Assembly (NCBI GenBank): GCA_025618425.1
Contig: CM046839.1
Span: forward strand, 5,532,033 to 5,596,032
Direction: 5' to 3'
DNA length: 64,000 nt
Source: Heliocidaris tuberculata
Taxonomy: Eukaryota; Echinodermata; Echinoidea; Camarodonta; Echinometridae
Shown: one piece after another, positions 23,801 through 35,800 of the stretch
Layout of the letters: every line of letters begins with the position of its first letter
Numbering within the stretch: position 1 is the stretch's first letter
Position numbers and translations under genes: made by a program
The notes under the pieces: generated by a model
Databases searched by the model: none
The model's input: only the letters and a program-made list of their open reading frames with translations
Told to the model about the DNA's origin: nothing

Positions 23801-26800
23801 GCTGATACACACAATAGCTATTGAAGCCTATTCACCCATAAAAGAGCTAGTCTGAGTACAAGGTTATCCTCAGATAAGCTTGTACATGTATAAGTGATTG
23901 TAACCACTTATCCAATGAATAAGGTTATAATATAACCATGATAACCTTGTTCAATGGATAACTGGGTGTTGTGGCGTGCGCCTGTAATCCAGCCAACAGT
24001 GGAAGTTATAAACTGATTCAGCTGACCCAGGTTCGAGACTGAGTCACGTCTTTCGGATGGTGACGTTAAAGGTCGGTCCCCAGACGTAAATAATCATGTC
24101 TGATTGATACACGTCTGTAAAAACCCAATTACACACACACACACACAAGTGTTGAGGTGTATGACCGTCCAAAAGTATACACACGAAGTATAGTAATGCC
24201 GTTATCTCCAATAACCTCGCATAAGTGTGAGTGGCCACTACGAGTGCTCCAAATATCTTTTCATAGTTTTATGTAGACAGAAAAATCTTTAGCACTCATA
24301 GCGACTTTACTATACTTCGTGTGTAGACTCTAGGCAGTCATACACCTCAACACTTTCAAAACACCACTGCACAAAAGTCACCAACATTCACTCAAAATCA
24401 GCATTTGATTTACAAAAACCGACACCAACATATCCATGAAATACAATAAATTCAACTCACCGACGTTGGAAAAGATAATTCCAAAAATGAAATCCGTAAT
24501 TTACTGTCACTTCTGGCAAAACGGTATCGCAAGTAGCCTGGAATATAGCAGCCATTTTAGAGTCTAATGAACCTACTAAAAATCACCTTTACCATGAGCC
24601 AGCTTCTCTCATCTCCTCTTCACCATAGCTTTAGAATATTAAAACCCCATTTTTTACCCTAGAATTAAAAAATATTGGGGAAAAAAATGTGAAATATTAA
24701 TTTTAATGGTTACCGGTAGGTTGAATGTTGTCCGAACGACGCCCCGAAAAAGCCTTCACCACACTCGTAGACCCGGAAGTGTCCCGTGATGTCATCGACC
24801 TACAGTCACTCACGCAATTTTCAGATCCACCATACGTTAGACAAGAGCGCTACTGCATGCATGCCGAAGACGCCCAATCAAAATGCGTACGATGCCCGCG
24901 TGCTTGTAGCGGTCTTGTCTAATGTATGGTGGATCTGAAAATTGCGTGATTGACTGTAGGTCGATGATATTACGGGACACTTCCGGGTCTACGAGCGTAG
25001 TGAAGGTTTTTTCGGGGCGTCGTTCGGGGCGTTTTTCGAGCATATTCCCGAACAAAATAGACTGATTTTTCGGTCTAAGTTTTATGTAGAGTAAAGGTAG
25101 CCTTGAAGGCTCTTTGAAGAGTAAAAAAAAAAAAAAGCTGATGCTACTCTTCATAGAGCCTGGTTTTTAATAAGATCACTCTGCAATATAGCAGCCATTT
25201 TAGAGTCTAATGAACCTACTAAAAATCACCTTTACCGTGAGCCAGCCTCTCTCATCTCCTCTTCACCATAGCTTTGAAATAATAAAACCCCATTTTTTAC
25301 CCTAGAATTCAAATATATCGAAAACAGAATGTGAAATATTAATTTGAATGGTTACTGGTAGGTTCAATATTGTCCGCACGACTCCCCAAAAAAGCCTACG
25401 CTGCGCTCGTAGACCCGACACTCCGGCAGTGTCCCGTAATGTCTCCAACCTAATTGCGTGAGTGACTGTAGGTCGATGAGTGTATGCAGACCACTTTGGT
25501 GAAGTGCTGGACAATTTTGTTTGTCTTGTGCAAATCATTAAAATCAATTGCTGAAATATACCTGTAATTTCCTCTCACAGAAGTATAACACCAGAAAGCA
25601 GTGACAGTGAGGCAGAGAGACGACAACAGAAGAAGAGAAAGAAGCATAGGTCAAGATCTAGATCCAGGTCTACATCCAGATCCCAGTCAAGGTCTAGGAC
25701 CAAATCAAAGTATGAAGATAGAGATCGCCATCACAGCCATAAGCGCAAAAAGAGGAGGTCTCGCAGCCGGACAAGATCTCGCTCCCCCTTAGGACAATCT
25801 GCTGTCAAACCAAAGACTGCTGTTGATGAAAAGTAAATATCTCCTCATATTCATTGCCTAGTAAAGAATGTGCGAATATAATCTTACAGTGTTTATATAG
25901 GTCTTGGATTTGGTCAAACTGATTTTCCTCACAGCATCTAGCCTCAGCTAAAACTGTAACATTACTTTGTTTCTTTAAAACTGAGTATGCATTTTTCAGA
26001 TAAAGACAAAAAAACTTTTTTTCTATGTGGCTGCTTAATATGTTTTTTGGAATACAGTGTTCCTTTTGCCATTTCCCATTTGTTTTTGTTTTTGTTTTTG
26101 TTTTTTTTGTCTTTGTTTTTTTTTATTTTGAGATTTATCCATGCAAATTAAGCTTTTTCTGTGAACAGTTGAACTTTGAAATGTTTAAGGAAATCAAAAA
26201 TAACACAACATATTTATTGGTGCAACTTGTATACAAGAAATTAACATTAAAGAAGTTATTCTCTTTTGAAAACTATAGAGCTTAAATATGAACTTTTATG
26301 AGGTTGAGAAACCTACAAAGAGTATATACAGATTTGAAAATTTAGGATATCATTTACCTCTTTGACTTTACCGCTCCATTTCCTTATGATTATATAAGAT
26401 ATACCTGTACATCATAGACTTATTTTGCATAGATATGATGCAATGATTTGTTAGAAATACCATCTTACAGATTTTTGATTTCTTCTTTGTCATCAGAATG
26501 AAGAAATCGATGATGAAAGCTACAGAGACAATGGAAGAGAAGAGACTCAGGAGGATGGCCAAGAAACAGCTCAAGGACCGGAAGAGAAAGGAACAGATGG
26601 GATGGGATGAAGAAATGATGGTAAGAATAAAGCCTCTTTCACACATGATGCAGTGAACTGCCTTTAAAAAAAACATGGCGTCAGAATGAAATGTCTTGAA
26701 GAGAAGTGTTCTTCACATTTCTTCATCTTAAAGGGAGCCACCACTCAATATCCATGTATGCTCAATTTCATTCGCTTGCCCCTATGGCAAGGTGCATAAC

Positions 26801-29800
26801 AACAATCTTGGAGCAGCGAACAAAATTGCCGTCGAGGGTGGGGTAGTTTGTCAGTTGGGTTGTTCAGTTCGTCTTTCTTCGGATCGGTCGATCGCATGGG
26901 TGCTGCCTACACACAATTCACGCTTTTACCGAAGCTGTACGGAGATTCCTGAATATTACCCGAGCTGGGCCAAGCACAAAACACCACGATTTGCAACTTT
27001 TTGGTCCCTTTAACAAACAGATAAGTGAGCATCCAATGGGCCTTTGGTGTGCGCAGCTACTTTTTTCATCCCTACTTGCCATTTATTTACCGGTAAAAAT
27101 GTTTTTAATCTTGCTGTTGCAGTCTTTTGAGGTAGTTTACATTGTCATGTCTGAATAAAGTCAACAGCAGTTCCTCACCAAACTACAAACTACATGTTTT
27201 TAGAAAATTGCTCTGGTACATCATGTTTAATCCTTTATGCCAGTCAAGCAGCCACAATGCACGTATTTGATAGACATAGTTTGTACTTAAAAGCTAATGA
27301 TAATCTTTGATATGAAATCAGGCATTAAATGAGAACTGGTGAGAAAAAACTGAAATGAGCTACTTCTCTCCATTGAATATAATATCTGGGACTAGTGTTA
27401 TTTTAAATAATTGACCAACTTACTTTTTTGTGTAGAACGCAATGTCTGAAATAAATCTCCTTGGTTAGAATTTTGTGTGTAATTTCTTCACTTAGAATAT
27501 GTATCATGATACCCTTTATGAATTGTATTTTATATTAATCAGACAATATTCATTGTTTTGAATTTTAACAGGGCTATACCAATGAAGACAATCCTTTTGG
27601 AGATCCAAACCTACTGGATACATTTGTCTGGGTCAAGGTAAGCACAAAAAATGTTCTCTTATTACCTGTCAGTTTTGTTATTTTACCTTTAAGACTTGTT
27701 TTTATGAAATGTATTCATTAGTTAGACAAGCTAAATAATAATATTTTAAGATTGACTAGTTCAAGTGTTGCTATTGCAGGGCATTACAGAATTTAATGTA
27801 GGTATGTTTAGTTGCGATTAATAAGTATATGAAAATCAATTCATTACAGTTAATATATTTTTGAGCAAAATACCTGTAGGTGATTTAGATTGAAAATAAA
27901 TGACCTTGCATGATTTTAATGTACCTCTTGAATCGCATATTAACTATACGAGAAACCTTCTTTTTTTTCATCTTTTGAAAATTGCTACTTATCCAATAAA
28001 ATGACATAAACCTGACATACTGGTCAGCTGCACACATTATATCAAGAATTTATTACCACATATTTGTATATTTTACAAGAAGTGTGTCTTCTTTTCTCTT
28101 ATTTTTCTAGAAAAATGAGAAACTTGGCATCACAGATGTTGATCCTGACAAGATGAAGAGGATTGTGAAAACGAAGCAGATTGAGAACAGGGTAAGACAT
28201 TTGAAGCTTGGTTCAATTAAATTAGAAATATCACTCCTAGATTGTATGAAGAAGCAGTCAGGAGAATGTGAGCATGGCATCGTTGTTCATACTAGTAGAC
28301 CATGGGTTCTAATCACAGTCTGTCCTTTAATAGACAATGGGTTTCATTTACAATCGCCTTAGCTGTAGTAATTGTGTACATACATGATGGTTAACTTTTT
28401 ATGGCTCCATTCCTTGAATAATATTTGTGGAATTCAAAATCAAAGCCATGCTAACAAGGTTTCAAAGCTTTTGAAAAATTTTAGCATTGCCTTAAAGGGG
28501 TTTGTTATATCTTTATCAGATTATGAATAAAACAGATTGTAGGAGGATGCAACAAAGGTCATGACAAGGAAGAGAAAGGGCAGCTTTTGTTCATCCAAGG
28601 TGCCACCCCAATTTGTAAATATTATTTGTTTTCTGTCTCTATGAAATTGACACAACACCTATTAATCTTTCTAGATTTCCCATAGGGGAACGGTGTTCAT
28701 GTCTCAACAATTCTTTATATTAAAAAAAAAAAAAACTTGGTACTCTAGCACTTAAATTTCTCGCAAACACCTTTGAAATTAAATTTTGATAAAATTTTAT
28801 GTTTTTTAATCCTTTATGTCTTTTCTTTCCATATTTGCAGCTGGAGCTTCAGAAAGTGAAACAGAGAAGAATAGAAAGAGAAAAGGAGAGAGAGCAGAGA
28901 GATAAAGAATTGGTAAGATGATATTATTCACTTCTCTGCATTTAACAGTTTCGTTATTCTTATGGTTGTAAATTTGATTGTGGTATTATATTTTGAGTAG
29001 TTTGGAAGAATAGTACTGAGAACTATCATGAGGCAGAGAAGTGACTGCACTAATTAATCGGGTACAAGGATGTTTTTTGTGTAAGAAGTGCTCATAACCA
29101 TCCCAGCGTCATTGTCATCTCTTGAATTGTTAGAGTATATCATCGAGTATAATTTATTTCACTCACCCCAAAAATCAAAACTCCCTGCTTCATGAATACG
29201 GGTAAATGACAAAATATGTGATTCCTGCTTTCTGTCAACAAGGGGGGGGGGGGGGGGGGGTGAGAGACATCAAATGGTAGCATGTAAAAGGAACATCATA
29301 ATTTCTTCAAGGTACAAACATGTGCAACCTGCCTTAGAATGTTTGCTTTTGTCTTGTGTTAACAGGAAGAGTTACAAAGAGCTAGAGAAGCTGACTACTA
29401 CAAAGAATGGGAGAGACAAGAAGACCATGTAAGTGAATCATTAAATGAGTATTTTTGAATGGTGCATCCCAAAAGACAGAAGGAAAACCCTTCTAGAATA
29501 GTTATTGATAAGGTTACCACCTTTTCTTGAGTCAGTGTTGAATGTTTCAAATACATGTACATGTATGTAGTGTACCTTTTCCTGAATGGATAACTTCAGA
29601 CTCAAGAGAGGTCTGTGTCGGATTTTTAATGTTAAACATGGCAAAAGAGTTGATAATGAGAATAGTTATAATGATAATGATTTTTATATGTTGAATCTAT
29701 ATAATGCTTTATATGTAATGTGTCTATGTACTTTGTATCAAAAGAAGTTTATTATACATAATATAATTGATCCAATATAATGTATGGTTTAATCATATCA

Positions 29801-32800
29801 TTGAAGATCCATACTTAAAATAAAAAGAAAAAAGTAGATTTTTACAGTTAGGTTTATGTTTTTGTATTTCAGAATATTTATGTGTATTTTGTACAATTAT
29901 TTGAAATAGGAGTAGAATATTTTTCACTTGTGAATTGGTTGGATATTGTCACTCTTTTCGTTGGAACACTGAAGAAAATTGAAATATCATTCATATTGTC
30001 GTAAATCTCTTCCTTGTTTCCCTCTATTCAGTTTCATTTGAACCAAGCTAAGCTGAGGTCAAAGGTCAGGATCAAAGATGGCAGAGGTAAGATAGTTTGT
30101 GTGATTTCTCAGTGAAATAGAGTTGAATCAGATATTGACTAATTAGATTTATGTGGTATTGTAAGAGAGATATTTATAATGATTCTCAGATACAAGAGTG
30201 TTGACTACAGAGTATTTGATAAATCTGCCTCTTTCATGTAGCTCTTCTCTTATTTCAAGTCATTTTGAAAATCTTGATAAATGTTTATTAATTATACAGT
30301 TCAATGTTGTATTCTATGATTAAAGACAAGATGAACTGTTTAAACCACATAAAGATAGGCACTGACTTCTGTATGTCTTCGTCACAAACTTGCCTTCTTT
30401 AATATACTGTATTAATGTTTTCAAGAAATTTGATTTGAAATATTTCCAACAACTTTTTGATTGATTCAAACAAGCCTAATGACATCAAATAGGTCTGAAG
30501 AATATATTTTCTGCAACTTCTATATATCACTGGCTTTGACCTGGAAGGGACAATGGTCCTTTCATAGATTTTTATTCATTACCTCATCACTCTCCCGCCC
30601 ACTGTTGAAAGTGTCCAGCTCTCATTAATCCTATTTTTCTTTATTTTTGGTTCCCTCCTTTGCAGCTAAACCCATTGATCTTCTAGGCCAGTACATCAGT
30701 GCCGAGGATGACGAAGATATCTCCATAGAGATGCAAGAACCCTATAATGTTCTCAAGGTATGGTAGCCTCAAAAAAAGAAAGCTGACAAAAGGTCAATGC
30801 CAGTTCCAAATACTGAAATTCAAAACTAGTCTGGTACTTTACAGTGTGTTCAAACTATGGTAGCCTCAAACAGAGGTGCTAGTGGTAAGACCATCCATTC
30901 CTAAATATTAAAAGTGAAAAGTTGTCCTTGTCACCATGATTGATAACTGAAGGTCTGACATATACACTTAAAACAAAAAAATTGTTCTGACTTTTTAATT
31001 TTATTTTGTTCATCATAAGTTTATATTTACAACAGAAACAAATATAATCGAATATGATTAATGCAAGTGAGATTTTTACAACTAATATCTGCTTAACATA
31101 AGATAAAGATTGAAATCACCAAGCCCTTGTAAATTTATCTGAAATATCCTTCAAATACAAAGATGTAGTAGACTTCATAACAATATGAACAAAGTCCCAA
31201 CGAAGGAGGCAGCAGCCTTGTGCTTATAATATTGATACTACACTGATAAACTGATGCAGTCAGTTAAATCGGGAGAGACCTGAGGGTCACAATGATTAAG
31301 ATCACTTGTTCCCTCCCAGGCACAGATGATGCCAAATACATAATACTGAATGTAACAGGTTACAGAATTCTTGCAAGATATTGTTAAATGTTTTCACTGT
31401 CTTGACCGCAGGGTTTGACAATAACTGATCTGGAAGATTTGTTGGAGGACATCAAGGTGTATGTGGAGCTGGAGCAGGGAAAGAATGTTGAATTCTGGAA
31501 GGACATCACTGTCATTGCTGAAGATGAAGTCACAAAACTCAAGAAGATTACTCCTGAAGGTCAAGGTAAGAAATAGGCTATGTGAAGATCTTTAAGAAGT
31601 TTCTTTAATTTTTTTGTTGTTCTTCACTGTAAAATTCTTTCAAGCTATCATCAAATTTGTTGTGTACAATTAAAGATTGTTACAAATTTTCTTTCAATTT
31701 TGTTGTAGACAATTCAAGTTCTTTCAGTTTTGTTTGTTCTATTCTAGTTTGTTTCAAAGTATCTTATTTAAATTTAAATATTATTTCTTCAGTTCTAAGT
31801 TTGTTCAAGTTTTATGCAAGTTTGTCAAGTTAAAGTCAAGTTTCTTTCAAGGTTATTTCATGTTTGTTTATTGCTCGGATTACAATGAATTATCTCTCAC
31901 TATGCCGCAAGCTCTGATCATTTACCACATACATGTATGTGAAATTTTGACATTTTTTAGAGGCTGTTGACAGACGAGAAGGTATCAATTCATCAGTCAG
32001 TTCTGAAGTAGCCAATGTTTTCAAGAACAAGAGTCATGTCCAGCTCCTGGCTCTCAAGGCTCAGATTGTACAGAGGATACAGAGTGGCAATGCTGTTGAC
32101 ATTGGTAAATATATTCTCTATTGATTTTCTTATCATTTCCTTTCATTCTGTTCAATCTGAATTGGATGGAGTACACATAGATTGATTTGCAGATATGAAA
32201 AGCAAAATGAATAAATCCAAGTAGAACTTCAGCTTCAAGATGAGCAGAAGCTTACATCCTTGTGAGCCCTTAGATTAACACCAAAAAGGTGTCCCCTGTA
32301 TACAGAACAGTAAAGAGGATGAGAAAGATTGAAAGATACTTAGAGAAATAGAAATGAGAGATGTGAGGAGTTGCACAAGGTTTTACAATGATTATCGCAT
32401 GAATACACTACTTTCCTTTATTCACTGAAAAGTCTTTGAAATTTTCCAAACGTTATAACTCAGTACAGCAGTCAAATAACTCATCATATCAGATGACTTA
32501 ACGTTCTCTTTTCATATAAAAACTCTTTATAAAGCCAGGGTAATAGTATGATTGCAGGGCCCTCAGGGAGAGCAATATATAATACTGATGAGGCTACCCT
32601 GGGTAAAAAAGACATTATTATTATTATTATTATTTGGATGAAATGGAGACGAGGTAATCCATTAGAAACTTTATAAATCGGGGGCCCGTTTCATAAAACT
32701 TGTTATCAATAACAAGTTGCAATAACTGTTATAAGCTACTGAAATCTTTGTATCTGATTGGGTGAGAGCAAATTTGTCATAGAAATGTGGCAGTTGTTAC

Positions 32801-35800
32801 TGATAACAAGTTTTATGAAACAGGGCCCAGGTCTCCTAGAGATCTGTGAGATGGGCTGCTTTATGTTCATCATTAGAAACATTTAACACCCCCCCCCAAA
32901 AACCCCTAATTCCCAAACTGGATGTAGCTTATTTCATTGAATCTGTTGAAAGTGCACCTTCCCCTAGGGTGCACACCTTTATTTTGAATAACAATAGCAT
33001 TTGAGTGTAGTTAGAAATTGTGCCATCAGCTCTGTAACTGGTTTGTGACAAATCTGTTTGAATTTGAATTATTGGAGTATTTCCCTCATCAAAACACTTT
33101 TCTGCTATGTGTTGGAGCTAAAGCCAGGTTAATAATTCCAAAGAACATAGAAACATTTTATATGTGATTTGTGCTCTTCAAAATCACTGAAGAGATTCAT
33201 CTGATTGATTTAACTGACTGAGAAAGTGTTCTTAACATAATGCATTGAGTTACTTATAAAGTGAGCCCTTTTTTTAGAGAGAGAGACAGTAAGCATTTTC
33301 AGACCAATGTTTGTCCCAGTGATCTATCAGTGCTCAATGATCTTAAAAAGCTTGCTTTGTCCAGCAAGCAAACGCTCACTGAACATAATATCACTGACTG
33401 TATTTCATGGCCATTTTCAGCCTAAATATGGAGGATTATTGATATGCCTGTGAAAATGTGTTTGCGTAATTTGATGTGTAGGTTACTGGGAATCATTACA
33501 ACAGCAGTTGGACGCTCACATGGCCAGAGCTAGACTGAGAGAACTTCATCAAGAAAAGCTCAGAAGTAAACTAGCAGCACTTCGACAGCAGGTATGTCAA
33601 CGACTTAGCAATCCTATTTTTTTTTTAATTCTACTTATTAATCCTTTTTGAACAAGGTAGCCCAGTCAAGGAAAGTGCATTGCCAGCCTTCGATAACTTT
33701 GAAGGCAAAAAAAAGTCATTAGAGATTGTATATAAAAGCTTTCAGTATTTTTTTTCACTGTTCAAGCAATTGTATGTTTTGCATGTGTTGTATAATGAGA
33801 CAAGAATATTTACACTGTGTAGTTTCAAGAAAATGAACTCCAGAAATCCATTTATTTATGATAATCATTATTATCATCATCAATATTAACACCATAAACA
33901 GCAAGGAGTAGAAGCTGCACCCCTGTTCCCTTCAGCTGAGTCTACATCATCTGGATGGGACCCAACACAAGCTACACAGAACCCACCCGCTGAGAGCACC
34001 GAGATAGACATACCCTCTGAGGATGAGGATGAGGATGATGAACAGACCAAGGAAGATGAAGCAAAGCCTGGTCCATCAGAGCCTGTAGAGGGTGCTGTGG
34101 GTGGTGCAGAAGAAGGAGCGATGGGTGGAGCAGAAGGGGAAGAGGAGTAAGTTGGGCTTTCCACGTTTAAATAATCTGTATATCTGTATCTGGATAATGA
34201 TGGAATGTTGACTTCCCAAGTGCGTGAATATTCACGTTCATCTCCACGTTATATGAAATTGAAGCAGATGTAATGAATTAGCGATGGGTAGAATATTGGC
34301 ACCTGATAGGAGAATGACTTGTTGAATACTAATAGCGATGTCATTCATGGCTGTTGTGCTAAGGCTGAGGTAATAAACTCCTTGATTGATATCCATAGAT
34401 CGAGGCTCTTGTCCACGGAAAATAGCGGTTATAACAAATTCAGTCATATTCAGCAGGTTAATTATAACACAAGGAACATCAAATCACAGTGTGATGAACA
34501 TGAGCACTTTCCAACAAGCCTATATTACCATGATATATCAATTATCTCTACCTCTACTGACAGACCAGAGTCCATCTTAATAGAGGAGGACATTGCAGTA
34601 GAAAGCTATGTAGGGAACATCCAACAAATATTCCTTGGATCTTTCAATTCTCTCTACCTTTCCCTTACAGACCAGAGTCCATCTTGACAGAGGAAGACCT
34701 TGCCGAGGAGAGCTATGTAGAGTACATCCAAGGGAACTACAGCCCAAGACTCCTTGAGCAGAAGGATCTGTCCATTGAAATCTTTTTACAGGATCCTGAA
34801 GAGGATTATCTCAAGCTGGAGACGGCCAGGAAACATCTCATCAGCACCGGAACAGCCGAGGTAAGATTTGGTCTTAAAGGGTACCTGAGGCCTGAAAAAT
34901 AATTTGTGTATAGTTAGCTTACACAAAATCAACCCCAGAAAACTTAACATGACATTCAACGGTGACAGCATATAGGAGATATTGATTTTTGAAAATAAAA
35001 TACCCCCAAAATTAATATAAATAAGACGTGAGCAAAGACTAATCGATCGATCACGATAGCTCACCTAACGACATATCGATTCAGGAACATCTTCACTTTC
35101 AATTTTCGATTCGATAAATGTATTTTGCAACTTAGTTCTAATTTATATGTTGTTTCATTTGGTCTGTAGATTCTTTGTAAATTATGCGCCAAACCAATTT
35201 TCTATTCGATTTAAACGTTTTGTGTTGAATACTTGATTCATTTGTTGTCTTGTTTGGGTTGTAGATTCTCCATAAATTACGCGCTAACTGAATTTTCAGT
35301 TCGATAAAAACAATTTGCGTTGTATACTTCATCCATTTAATGTTTTATTTGGGTTGTATATTATCTGTTAGTTACGCGCCAAATCAACTTCCAATTCGAT
35401 AAAAAAAATTAAAAAAATAAAAAAACAATATTTTGCGTTGTATATTTCGTTCATTTGATGTTTTATTTGGGTTGTATATTATCCCTAAGCTAAGCGCCAA
35501 ATCAATTTTCGATTCAATATATGTATTTTGCGTCTTAGTTCTAATTTATTTGTTGTTTCATTTTGTCTGTAGATTCTTTGTAATTTACATGTATGCGCTG
35601 AACCAATTTTCTATTCGATTTAAACATTTTGCGTTGTATACTTCATCCATTTCATGTTTTATTCGATTTGTATATCATCCGTAAGTTACGTGCCAAATCA
35701 ATTTCCAATTTGATTAAAAAAAAAAAAAATTGCATTGTATACTTCATTCATTTCATATTTTATTTGGGTTGTTTAAATAATTCTCCCTAAGTTAAGCGCG

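Larger units (their letters stand above)
21164..24440. mobile_element. Nested foldback/transposon block in CACTIN intron 1
   Basis: An outer inverted pair (about 21164-21226 and 24374-24440; both contain GGATATGTTGG and AAATGCTGATTTTGAGTGAA in opposite orientation) encloses a tandem duplication, a hairpin, a palindromic element, a SINE and a further MITE. Successive insertions into one older element would explain the layering. Components are listed separately. Confidence 0.6.

Noticed and set aside
24725..25154. 65- and 105-codon frames sharing LVDPEVSR..VIDLQS-like peptides on opposite strands
   Set aside because: The two arms of a foldback repeat read from each side.
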